Notes: generated by a model from the letters alone, not told the origin. A stretch of DNA of 11,143 nucleotides from Flavobacterium sp. (GCA_004296145.1 SEBM01000085.1:1-11143); one strand, 5' to 3'; numbered from the stretch's first letter, positions 1 through 6,488 are shown. Translations and numbers: made by a program.

Positions 1-162
1 GTAAAAATCAACGCCGAAATTGAAACATTCAAAACAGAAGCTGAATCTCTAACTGAAAAAGGTATTAAAGCTGCTGGAGCAAGAGCACGTAAATCAACTC
101 TGGAACTAGAAAAACTTTTAAAAGAGTTCAGAAAAGTTTCTATCGAAGAATCTAAAAAATAG
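1..162 (+). CDS. Histone H1-like protein (Hc1 family), 3' part only
   Basis: An open frame enters from the left edge and stops at TAG (160-162), giving 53 visible residues; the start lies outside the window. The product is very Lys/Ala/Glu-rich and looks helical. It contains the stretch KGIKAAGARARKSTLELEKL, which resembles the conserved core (KAAGTRARK followed by a helix) of the small Hc1-like proteins of Bacteroidota. These are about 55-60 residues long, so only a few residues are probably missing. The family is thought to be a basic nucleoid-associated DNA-binding protein, by analogy with chlamydial Hc1. A strong terminator follows directly, so this gene is transcriptionally separate from the sugar cluster. 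Family assignment is by motif recall; the function is inferred. Confidence 0.72.
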   Translation, partial: VKINAEIETFKTEAESLTEKGIKAAGARARKSTLELEKLLKEFRKVSIEESKK

Positions 163-185
163 TATTTTTTTATTTTAGAAAATAC

Positions 186-218
186 AACCTCGTTTAAGTA
201 TTTAAACGAGGTTTTTTT
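186..218 (+). terminator. Rho-independent terminator of the histone-like gene
   Basis: A perfect 12-bp stem pairs AACCTCGTTTAA (186-197) with TTAAACGAGGTT (202-213) around the loop GTAT, followed by a T run to 218. It lies 23 nt after the TAG stop. A weaker AT-only pairing (GTATTTT at 162-168 with AAAATAC at 179-185) precedes it. The minus-strand reading has only a short T tract, so it is less likely to end transcription of the convergent regulator gene. Confidence 0.9.
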
Positions 219-247
219 ATGATTTTTTTGCAAAGAATTACTCTGCA

Positions 248-273
248 CCTTTGTCACTTTGAGCCTTTGTTCC
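248..273. repeat. Short 8-nt-period CTTTG array
   Basis: Three imperfect 8-mers stand in tandem: CCTTTGTC (248-255), ACTTTGAG (256-263) and CCTTTGTT (264-271), then CC. The array abuts the stop codon of the minus-strand regulator (TTA on this strand at 274-276). It therefore forms the start of that gene's 3' untranslated region, reading there as repeated CAAAG units. I see no gene or strong hairpin here. The CAAAG theme recalls the degenerate palindromic repeats common between flavobacterial genes, so this may be a remnant of one; that link is from memory. Confidence 0.5.
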
Positions 274-1314
274 TTAGATTGAATTTCGATCAATAAAGTT
301 AAAAGGAACTTTTACCTGACCTTTCTCTTTATTAAGAATCATTCGGGCAGCGGTTTCGCCCATAACATTAAAATCGGTCGACATAACGGTTATTCCAAGA
401 AGTTCTTTTAAAGGCGTATCGTTATAAGAAATGACCCCAATATCTTTTCCTAAAGAAAGCTCTGTGTCGCGAATTTGCTTTACAAGATTAACAAGATCAG
501 ATTCTTCGATGGTAATAAATAAATCTCCTTTTTTTAAAATCATATCGTCATAAACCTCACTCAGGATTTCAAAATTGATTTCGTGCTCTACGCAAAATTT
601 TCTGAAACCGTGCAGAATCCTTCTCGGATAAGGATAAACGGCCTTGTCCGGATATATTAATATCAATTTATTGTATTTGGATATTTTTGCCAATCCTTCT
701 TTCAGGGCATTATAAATATCATTTTCAAAATCCTGATAGATTTTAATGACATCACTTCCCATTCCTAACTTGATATTATCCAAAATCACCAATTTATCCT
801 GCGGAATATTTCGAATTGCATTTACAACTTCATCAGTAAAACTTAAGTGCTTCAAATCATCCGTTTTAAAATGTGTTGTGATTACATAATAATCATAAGC
901 ACCTTCAAACTTGTCAAGTAAATTTAAAAACAGGGTTTCATCGCAATGATAAATATGCAAATCAGTATGTGCATTGGCACCAAGCGTATTAATAAACGAA
1001 CTATAGGTTTTCATTTTATACGAACTCAGCTTATTCGTCAAAAACAGGATATTTACTTTGGATTCAAGTTTTGTGCGGGTAATATAATATCCCTTTCCTC
1101 TTATTGAAGAAATGATTTTTCGTTCTTTTAAAATATTATAAGCCTTTTCAACCGTATCCCTCGACATGTAAAACTCTTCGCTAAAGCTGTTTATCGAAGG
1201 AATTTTTTGATTTATCTTAAGATTTCCGTTGGCAATATTCTGCAGGATCGAGTCTACAATTTGTTTGTATTTCGGAACCCTTGAATCTTCATCTATTTTA
1301 ATAAGTTTAATCAT
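274..1314 (-). CDS. GntR-family transcriptional regulator with LacI-like sensor domain, probable rhamnose regulator
   Basis: This 346-residue protein starts at ATG 1314 with no Shine-Dalgarno, as is usual in Bacteroidota. Residues 1-80 are a GntR winged helix-turn-helix: VPKYKQIVDSIL, then the recognition-helix region MSRDTVEKAYNILKERKII, and a wing ending GKGYYI. From about residue 86 the protein reads as a two-lobed periplasmic-binding-protein/LacI-type effector domain, with the characteristic late segment DIGVISYNDTPLKELL and, near the end, a GETAARMIL helix. This fusion is the AraR-type architecture of B. subtilis, where sugar binding releases the operator. The gene is divergent from rhaT across a 371-bp region rich in inverted repeats, which makes it the best candidate for local control of the rha/lut genes by rhamnose or a rhamnose intermediate. 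The domain calls are clear from sequence. The target and effector are inferred, so no gene symbol is assigned. Confidence 0.85.
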   Translation of the reverse strand: MIKLIKIDEDSRVPKYKQIVDSILQNIANGNLKINQKIPSINSFSEEFYMSRDTVEKAYNILKERKIISSIRGKGYYITRTKLESKVNILFLTNKLSSYKMKTYSSFINTLGANAHTDLHIYHCDETLFLNLLDKFEGAYDYYVITTHFKTDDLKHLSFTDEVVNAIRNIPQDKLVILDNIKLGMGSDVIKIYQDFENDIYNALKEGLAKISKYNKLILIYPDKAVYPYPRRILHGFRKFCVEHEINFEILSEVYDDMILKKGDLFITIEESDLVNLVKQIRDTELSLGKDIGVISYNDTPLKELLGITVMSTDFNVMGETAARMILNKEKGQVKVPFNFIDRNSI

Positions 1315-1328
1315 TGTGTAGGTCTTGT

Positions 1329-1361
1329 AAATTATGTTTCCTTATTATAAAGACATAATTT
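1329..1361. promoter_or_regulatory. 9-bp inverted repeat in the regulator leader (candidate operator)
   Basis: AAATTATGT (1329-1337) is matched exactly in reverse complement by ACATAATTT (1353-1361), with a 15-nt spacer. It ends 15 bp before the regulator's ATG, where a bound repressor or an mRNA hairpin could give autoregulation. The arm-to-arm distance of 24 bp is longer than a typical compact GntR operator, so two half-sites on separate turns or an RNA stem are alternatives. Confidence 0.4.
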
Positions 1362-1394
1362 GAAATTATTTTTTTGATCTAATCCCATTTAAAT

Positions 1395-1431
1395 ATTTTG
1401 ATTACTATTTTTCTCACAATAAAATCAAAAT
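1395..1431. promoter_or_regulatory. 9-bp inverted repeat with TTTTGAT boxes (candidate operator)
   Basis: ATTTTGATT (1395-1403) pairs exactly with AATCAAAAT (1423-1431). A further direct copy of TTTTGAT lies at 1372-1378, 24 bp before the first arm's TTTTGAT at 1396. The right arm overlaps a minus-strand -7-like box (complement of 1426-1433), so binding here could occlude the regulator's promoter. The arms are AT-rich, which lowers their significance. Confidence 0.33.
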
Positions 1432-1453
1432 TAAATAAGGCTTGCTTTATGTT

Positions 1454-1469
1454 TTTGGGAATTCCCTAA
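1454..1469. promoter_or_regulatory. GGGAATTCCC palindrome
   Basis: The 10-bp palindrome GGGAATTCCC (1457-1466) extends to TT/AA flanks with one mismatched pair. It lies near the middle of the divergent region and is its most GC-rich point. It could be an activator or repressor site acting on both promoters. No protein can be named. Confidence 0.25.
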
Positions 1470-1566
1470 TTTTCACAGAATTGAGGATATGATAATTACG
1501 AAATCGATTGCTAAAATAGAAATTTTAAATTTGTTTTGCCACTATATTTAGACTCTTCTTTGTAAT

Positions 1567-1574
1567 TATCTTTG
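1567..1574 (+). promoter_or_regulatory. Candidate -7 box of the rhaT promoter
   Basis: TATCTTTG matches the Bacteroidota -7 consensus TAnnTTTG at every fixed position. It would give a leader of about 100 nt before the rhaT ATG, and that leader would include the GATAGT boxes. No TTG stands at the expected -33 distance, and such boxes arise often by chance in DNA this AT-rich. An alternative match is TAAATTTG at 1526-1533. Confidence 0.35.
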
Positions 1575-1603
1575 GATTTTAACAATAAAAAGCAAAATCT
1601 TAA

Positions 1604-1666
1604 AGGATAGTACAGGATAGTTTTGTTTTTTACATTATCTTATTTTACAAAACCAGATTAACTATC
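1604..1666. promoter_or_regulatory. GATAGT boxes in the rhaT leader (candidate regulator operator)
   Basis: AGGATAGT occurs twice in direct orientation, at 1604-1611 and 1614-1621, exactly 10 bp apart and so on the same helix face. An inverted copy, AACTATC (1660-1666), pairs with GATAGTT (1616-1622). The block lies between the candidate -7 box and the rhaT start, where a repressor would act as a roadblock. Which protein binds is not shown. Confidence 0.4.
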
Positions 1667-1685
1667 AAAAACCACAAACAAATTT

Positions 1686-2735
1686 ATGGAATCATTACTC
1701 GGAATTATTTTTCACTCCATTGGAGGTTTTTCTTCAGGGAGTTTTTATATGCCTTTTAAAAAAGTAAAAAACTGGGCCTGGGAAAGCTACTGGCTTATAG
1801 GCGGTTTTTTCTCCTGGTTAATAGTTCCGCCAATTGCAGCTTATTTAACGATTCCGCACTTTGCTGAAATTATCGCAGCTGCATCACCTTCTATAAAAGC
1901 TTTTACTTTCTCAATGGGATTGATCTGGGGAATCGGAGGGTTGACCTACGGATTGGGAGTTCGTTATTTGGGAATGTCATTAGGAAATTCAATTATCCTC
2001 GGATTTTGTTCTGCTTTTGGAGCCTTAGTTCCTTCTATATATTACGACTTATATCCAACGGAAGGAAAAGTTTCCTTTAGCCACATGCTTTCTCATACAG
2101 GCGGACAATTGGTTTTGTTTGGAGTTTTGGTTTGCCTGATCGGAATTGCCGTTTCCGGAAAAGCAGGAATTCTTAAAGAAAAAGATTTTGCCGTTGGGCA
2201 TGAAGATAAAGACAAAGATTTCAGTTTAGTCAAAGGACTTATCATTGCTGTTGTCTCCGGAATTCTGAGTTCATTCTTTAATTACGGAATTGAGGCAGGA
2301 AAACCAATGGCCGAAGCAGCGATAATAAAGGGCTGTAATCCTTTATTTCAAAATAATGTAACGTATATCGTGTTGCTTTGGGGTGGTTTAACAACCAACT
2401 TTATCTGGTGTATGTATCTTAATTTTAAGAACAAAACTTTTGGAGATTATACAAGTAAACAAGCACCAATTGCTAAAAATGTACTGTTTTCTGCTCTTGC
2501 CGGAACCATGTGGTTTTTACAGTTTTTCTTTTACGGAATGGGAGAAAGTAAACTAGGAAACGGAGCAAGTTCATGGATCCTGCACATGGCAACCATCATT
2601 CTGACAGCAAATTTCTGGGGATTCTATTTGAAAGAATGGACAGGAGTTTCGAAAAAAACATTCAATACCTTTTTATTAGGAATCGGTCTGATCATGCTTT
2701 CAATTGTACTGGTCGGAATAGGAAACTCATTATAA
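1686..2735 (+). CDS. rhaT: L-rhamnose/H+ symporter RhaT
   Basis: This 349-residue inner-membrane protein imports L-rhamnose with a proton (RhaT family, E. coli member 344 residues). It aligns by eye along its whole length. The N-terminal segment FYMPFKKVKNWAWESYW matches the E. coli FYAPFKKVKKWSWE region. VRYLGMSLG and the later segments MWFLQFFFYGMGE and SWILHM are equally typical. About ten hydrophobic segments are visible, with a charged loop near residues 163-180 (KEKDFAVGHEDKDKDFS). The ATG at 1686 is preceded by an A-rich leader without Shine-Dalgarno. It is the first gene after the divergent regulatory region and lies 27 nt before rhaEW, so the two are almost surely co-transcribed. Crossing the outer membrane must rely on genes outside this window. 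Confidence 0.95.
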   Translation: MESLLGIIFHSIGGFSSGSFYMPFKKVKNWAWESYWLIGGFFSWLIVPPIAAYLTIPHFAEIIAAASPSIKAFTFSMGLIWGIGGLTYGLGVRYLGMSLGNSIILGFCSAFGALVPSIYYDLYPTEGKVSFSHMLSHTGGQLVLFGVLVCLIGIAVSGKAGILKEKDFAVGHEDKDKDFSLVKGLIIAVVSGILSSFFNYGIEAGKPMAEAAIIKGCNPLFQNNVTYIVLLWGGLTTNFIWCMYLNFKNKTFGDYTSKQAPIAKNVLFSALAGTMWFLQFFFYGMGESKLGNGASSWILHMATIILTANFWGFYLKEWTGVSKKTFNTFLLGIGLIMLSIVLVGIGNSL

Positions 2736-2762
2736 TACAGCAACTAACCAAACATTTAACCA

Positions 2763-4898
2763 ATGTCAAAAGTAATAAATACAAATTTTAAGCACGTAAG
2801 CTATTTATGGGATGAGTCAAAAGCAGCGGCTTTGGCAGGCGATGAAGTAGCGCTTTTTATTTATCGTTCAAATATACTGGGAGCCGATTTAAGGCTTACT
2901 AATTACGGAGGAGGAAACACTTCTGTAAAAATTACGGACAAAGATCCGCTGACCGGAGAAAGTTCCGAAGTAATGTGGATCAAAGGTTCGGGAGGAGATA
3001 TCGGAACACTGACCAAATCTGGCTGTGCAGCACTTTATCTGGAAAGATTGAGAAATCTTGAGAATGTCTACAGAGGAATTGAATTCGAAGACGAAATGGT
3101 AGAACTTTTTAACCATTGTATTTTTGATTTAAGTTCAAAAGCGCCTTCTATCGATACGCCACTGCACGGATTTTTACCTTTCAAGCATATCGACCATTTG
3201 CATCCCGATGCGGCCATTGCCATTGCAGCAGCCAAAGACGGGGCAAAAATAACAGAAGAATTATTCAACGGAGAGATCGGCTGGGTAGGCTGGCAGCGTC
3301 CGGGTTTTGACCTTGGACTTCAATTAAGATCTTGCCTTGAAGAAGCTGAGAAAAAAGGGAAAAAACTAAGAGGTATCATGCTGGGTTCCCACGGACTTTT
3401 TACCTGGGGAGATACATCATACGAAAGTTATATCAACACACTTGAGGTAATCGAGAAATGTGCTGAATATTTAGAGAATAACTACGGAAAAAAACGTCCT
3501 GTTTTTGGAGGTAAAAAAATAGAAGGTTTAAACGAGGAGGCAAGAAAACTAAAAGCGGCAAAAGTAGCGCCGATCCTAAGAGGTTTCTGCTCGTCAGAAC
3601 GCCAGATGATCGGGCATTATACAGACGATGCAAGGGTTTTGGAATTCATCAATTCCAACGATCTTGAAAAGCTGGCACCGCTTGGGACTTCCTGTCCGGA
3701 CCACTTTTTAAGGACTAAGATCAGTCCACTGGTTTTGGAACTCGATCCAAATGAAGATTTATCAGATGTAGAAGCGACAAAAGCAAAACTACAACCTGCT
3801 TTTGAAGCCTACAGAACATTATACAAGGATTATTACAACAATTGTAAAAAATCAAATTCACCAGCGATGCGTGACCCGAACCCTGTAGTGATTTTATATC
3901 CGGGAGTTGGAATGTTCACTTTTGCCAAAGATAAAACTATGGCACGTCTGGCATCAGAATATTATATCAATGCGGTCAATGTCATGAAAGGCGCAGAAGC
4001 TGTTTCAGAATATACCTCACTTCCGCATCAGGAAGCTTTTGATATCGAATACTGGTTATTGGAAGAAGCCAAATTACAGCGTATGCCAAAACCAAAAGCC
4101 TTATCAGGAAGAGTGGCTTTGATCACAGGATCAGGCGGTGGAATCGGAAAAGCGATTGCCAAAAAATTTGCTCAGGAAGGAGCGTGTGTAATCATCAATG
4201 ATATCAACGACGAAAGGTTAAAGGAAACCACAGCAGACTTTATCAAATCATTTGGAAAAGACGCTGTTTCTGGAACTTTATTAAATGTAACCGACGAAAA
4301 AAGCACAGAAAAAGCACTTGACGAAGCATGTCTTGCTTTTGGAGGAGTGGACATCGTAGTGAACAATGCTGGGATAAGTATCTCAAAATCAATCGCAGAG
4401 CACAGTTTGGAAGAATGGGACAGATTATACGATATTTTGGTAAAAGGACAATTTATAGTATCGAAAGCCGGAATAGAGGTAATGCGCAAACAGGGATTCG
4501 GAGGGGATATTGTAAATATCGTATCGAAGAATGCAGTTGTGGCAGGACCAAACAATCCGGGATACGGTTCGGCAAAAGCGGCTCAGGCACATTTGACGCG
4601 TCTTATGGCAGCGGAACTTGGAACAGACAAAATCCGTGTGAACACGGTAAACCCTGATGCCGTGATCTCAGATTCAAACATTTGGTCTGGAGGCTGGGCA
4701 GAAGGACGTGCAAAAGCATACGGGGTAACGGTAGACGAATTACCGGCTTATTATGCCAAACGTACATTATTGAATGAAATTATATTGCCTGATGATATTG
4801 CAAACGCGTGTTTTGCTTTTGTTGGTGGTTTACTTGGTAAATCGACAGGAAATGCACTAAACGTGGATGGCGGTGTCGCAATGGGTTTTTATAGATAA
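2763..4898 (+). CDS. rhaEW: Bifunctional L-rhamnulose-1-phosphate aldolase / L-lactaldehyde dehydrogenase (RhaEW/RhaD type)
   Basis: This 711-residue fusion fits the known RhaD aldolase/dehydrogenase family (B. subtilis YuxG type). Residues 1 to about 430 form a class II aldolase/adducin-type domain: GGGNTS (49-54), KGSGGD, HGF at 135 and HIDHLHPDA at 142-150, where H145 and H147 are the likely metal pair. GSHGLFTWGDT supplies a third histidine, H210. From about 445 there is a short-chain dehydrogenase: TGSGGGIG (455-462), NNAG (534-537) and the catalytic set S588, Y601, K605. The aldolase splits L-rhamnulose-1-phosphate into dihydroxyacetone phosphate and L-lactaldehyde. The dehydrogenase domain of characterised RhaEW proteins oxidises L-lactaldehyde to L-lactate with NAD+. 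The lut genes downstream support lactate as product here, though many databases call this domain an alcohol dehydrogenase. A strong terminator follows 48 nt after the stop. Confidence 0.93.
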   Translation: MSKVINTNFKHVSYLWDESKAAALAGDEVALFIYRSNILGADLRLTNYGGGNTSVKITDKDPLTGESSEVMWIKGSGGDIGTLTKSGCAALYLERLRNLENVYRGIEFEDEMVELFNHCIFDLSSKAPSIDTPLHGFLPFKHIDHLHPDAAIAIAAAKDGAKITEELFNGEIGWVGWQRPGFDLGLQLRSCLEEAEKKGKKLRGIMLGSHGLFTWGDTSYESYINTLEVIEKCAEYLENNYGKKRPVFGGKKIEGLNEEARKLKAAKVAPILRGFCSSERQMIGHYTDDARVLEFINSNDLEKLAPLGTSCPDHFLRTKISPLVLELDPNEDLSDVEATKAKLQPAFEAYRTLYKDYYNNCKKSNSPAMRDPNPVVILYPGVGMFTFAKDKTMARLASEYYINAVNVMKGAEAVSEYTSLPHQEAFDIEYWLLEEAKLQRMPKPKALSGRVALITGSGGGIGKAIAKKFAQEGACVIINDINDERLKETTADFIKSFGKDAVSGTLLNVTDEKSTEKALDEACLAFGGVDIVVNNAGISISKSIAEHSLEEWDRLYDILVKGQFIVSKAGIEVMRKQGFGGDIVNIVSKNAVVAGPNNPGYGSAKAAQAHLTRLMAAELGTDKIRVNTVNPDAVISDSNIWSGGWAEGRAKAYGVTVDELPAYYAKRTLLNEIILPDDIANACFAFVGGLLGKSTGNALNVDGGVAMGFYR

Positions 4899-4946
4899 AG
4901 AATTAGTTTTTTTAAGTTTGTTTAAGCAAAAGTGGTTTTTTGTAAT

Positions 4947-4985
4947 ATCTAACGTTCGATCATCATTCGGACGTTAGATTTTTTT
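4947..4985 (+). terminator. Strong terminator between rhaEW and rhaI
   Basis: A 13-bp stem pairs ATCTAACGTTCGA (4947-4959) with TCGGACGTTAGAT (4967-4979), containing one G-T pair and a 7-nt loop, then a T run to 4985. It divides the cluster: rhaT-rhaEW can end here, and rhaI onward needs its own promoter or read-through. Confidence 0.88.
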
Positions 4986-5041
4986 GAACTATTTGAATTA
5001 TCAGACAAAAACGGCAAAAAGGAATAAAATACAAACGGGAG

Positions 5042-5065
5042 TTCAATTTATTTTTATACATTGAA
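5042..5065 (+). promoter_or_regulatory. Possible rhaI promoter with small inverted repeat
   Basis: After the terminator, about 100 bp remain before rhaI. TACATTG (5057-5063) resembles the -7 box TAnnTTTG but lacks one T. It overlaps an inverted repeat, TTCAAT (5042-5047) with ATTGAA (5060-5065). No -33 TTG is seen. A promoter is expected here because of the upstream terminator, but its position is a guess. Confidence 0.25.
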
Positions 5066-5087
5066 AACTCTATTAATACCATAAAAT

Positions 5088-6362
5088 ATGTTAATCGGAT
5101 CAGACAAAATAGCATCTCATAACGAGGAATTATTAAAAAAACATTCAAATAAATTAGCTTTTACAACATCTGAAATTGCTAATACAGAATCAATTATTCA
5201 AAAATTAATTGATTTTCAGATTGCAATTCCGTCCTGGGCTTTGGGTACAGGAGGAACAAGATTTGGGCGTTTTGCTGGAGGCGGTGAACCACGTTCTTTA
5301 GAAGAAAAAATTGAAGATGTTGGTTTGCTTCATGCTTTAAATAATGCTTCGGGAGCTATCTCTTTGCATATTCCGTGGGATATTCCAACCGATCACAACG
5401 CGATAAAAGCTTTAGCGGCTCAACACAATTTAAAGTTTGATGCTGTTAATTCAAACACTTTTCAGGATCAGGCAAATTCAGAGCATTCGTATCGTTATGG
5501 TTCTTTACAAAATGTAAATAAAGCAGTTCGCAAACAGGCAATTGCTCATAATATTGAAGTTATCCAACAGGGAATTGCTTTAGGATCAGAATCTTTAACA
5601 ATTTGGCTGGCAGACGGATCAAACTTCCCCGGACAGTTAAACTTCCGTAAAGCATACCAAAATACATTAGAAAGTTTAGAAGAAATCTACGATGCATTGC
5701 CTTCAAACTGGAAATTATTTTTAGAATATAAATGTGCAGAGCCTAACTTTTATTCTACAACTGTTGCCGACTGGGGACAATCGTATTCTTACGTGAAAAA
5801 ATTAGGTGATAAAGCACAGACTTTAGTCGATTTAGGACATCATTTACCAAATGCCAATATCGAGCAGATTGTTTCTTTATTATTAATGGAAAACAAATTG
5901 GGCGGATTCCATTTTAATGATTCAAAATATGGAGATGACGATTTAACAGCAGGTGCATTAAAACCATATCAATTATTCCTGATTTTTAATGAATTAGTGG
6001 AAGGAATGGATGCCAGAGGAATGAATCACGCCAAAGATTTAGGCTGGATGATCGATGCTTCGCACAATATAAAAGATCCTTTAGAAGATTTATTGCAATC
6101 TGTTGAAGCGATTATGATTGCTTATGCGCAGGCACTTTCTGTAGACAGAAAAGCATTAGAAATCGCTCAGGATGAGAATGATGTAGTAAAAACACAGGAA
6201 ATTTTACAAAATGCTTTCCGCACAGACGTTCGTGCCTTAGTTGCAGAAGCGCGTTTGCGTTCGGGAGCAGCTTTAAATCCGGTGGAATTATATCGCGGTC
6301 TTACTGTCAGAAAAAATCTGATTGGAGAAAGAGGATTAAAAACGATGGCGACAGGCTTATAA
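5088..6362 (+). CDS. rhaI: L-rhamnose isomerase (P. stutzeri/rhizobial type)
   Basis: This 424-residue cytoplasmic, metal-dependent TIM-barrel enzyme converts L-rhamnose to L-rhamnulose. It resembles the Pseudomonas stutzeri isomerase of about 430 residues along its length: PSWALGTGGTRFGRF near the N-terminus, SLHIPWD, DGSNFPGQ, LVDLGHH, GGFHFNDSKYGDDD and MIDASHN. The metal ligands known in that enzyme are all in place: E213, D248, H275 and D323 for the structural site, and H251, D283 and D285 for the catalytic site. This is the RhaI family, distinct from the E. coli RhaA type. The broad substrate range of the P. stutzeri enzyme (for example D-allose/D-psicose) might apply but is not shown. 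The gene lies 189 bp after rhaEW with a terminator between, and 126 bp before the kinase across a repeat element. Confidence 0.95.
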   Translation: MLIGSDKIASHNEELLKKHSNKLAFTTSEIANTESIIQKLIDFQIAIPSWALGTGGTRFGRFAGGGEPRSLEEKIEDVGLLHALNNASGAISLHIPWDIPTDHNAIKALAAQHNLKFDAVNSNTFQDQANSEHSYRYGSLQNVNKAVRKQAIAHNIEVIQQGIALGSESLTIWLADGSNFPGQLNFRKAYQNTLESLEEIYDALPSNWKLFLEYKCAEPNFYSTTVADWGQSYSYVKKLGDKAQTLVDLGHHLPNANIEQIVSLLLMENKLGGFHFNDSKYGDDDLTAGALKPYQLFLIFNELVEGMDARGMNHAKDLGWMIDASHNIKDPLEDLLQSVEAIMIAYAQALSVDRKALEIAQDENDVVKTQEILQNAFRTDVRALVAEARLRSGAALNPVELYRGLTVRKNLIGERGLKTMATGL

Positions 6363-6364
6363 TT

Positions 6365-6485
6365 GAGTTATAAGTTATTAGTTATGAATTATAAGTTATT
6401 AAACTCTTTGAGCAAAAATCACAATTCACAACTCATAACTCATAATCCAAAACTTATAAGTCATAATCCATAACTCATAACTAAC
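6365..6485. repeat. Inverted heptanucleotide repeat element between rhaI and the kinase
   Basis: The gap is almost filled by 7-nt repeats. The left array (6365-6399) has five units: GAGTTAT, AAGTTAT, TAGTTAT, GAATTAT, AAGTTAT. The right array (6430-6485) has eight units in the opposite sense: AACTCAT, AACTCAT, AATCCAA, AACTTAT, AAGTCAT, AATCCAT, AACTCAT, AACTAAC. The two arrays are imperfect reverse complements, separated by about 30 nt, so the transcript could fold into a long hairpin with several registers. The right array ends only 3 nt before the kinase ATG, so it forms the whole translation-initiation leader of that gene. Similar short-period repeats occur between flavobacterial genes, as far as I recall. 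Confidence 0.8.
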
Positions 6486-6488
6486 TAA

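Larger units (their letters stand above)
1315..1685. promoter_or_regulatory. Divergent regulatory region between the GntR regulator and rhaT
   Basis: This is 371 bp of AT-rich non-coding DNA with no convincing ORF on either strand. It holds two perfect 9-bp inverted repeats on the regulator side, a short GGGAATTCCC palindrome in the middle, and a set of GATAGT boxes in the rhaT leader. Matches to the -7 box TAnnTTTG occur on the plus strand at 1526-1533 (TAAATTTG) and 1567-1574 (TATCTTTG). One occurs on the minus strand (TAATTTTG, complement of 1426-1433). None has a clear TTG -33 element at 19-21 bp. Two divergent promoters with operators between them is the natural reading, but the exact start sites cannot be fixed from sequence. 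Confidence 0.75.

Noticed and set aside
2573..2791. A 72-codon plus-strand frame across the rhaT-rhaEW junction.
   Set aside because: It overlaps the conserved end of rhaT and the start of rhaEW in another frame and has no family features.
4172..4555. A 127-codon minus-strand open frame within rhaEW.
   Set aside because: It lies entirely opposite the strongly conserved dehydrogenase domain, has no recognisable motif, and is a coding shadow.
4328..4657. A 109-codon plus-strand frame within rhaEW, considered as a sign of a frameshift.
   Set aside because: The rhaEW frame is continuous with all catalytic motifs in order, so no frameshift is present; the alternative frame is a shadow.
4913..4920. 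TAAGTTTG, a perfect TAnnTTTG match just after rhaEW, as a promoter for rhaI.
   Set aside because: It lies upstream of the strong terminator at 4947-4985, so a transcript from it would end before rhaI; no -33 element is present.
6365..6485. The heptad arrays as a CRISPR.
   Set aside because: Units are 7 nt, contiguous without spacers, and inverted between the two arrays, unlike CRISPR repeats and spacers; no cas genes are nearby.
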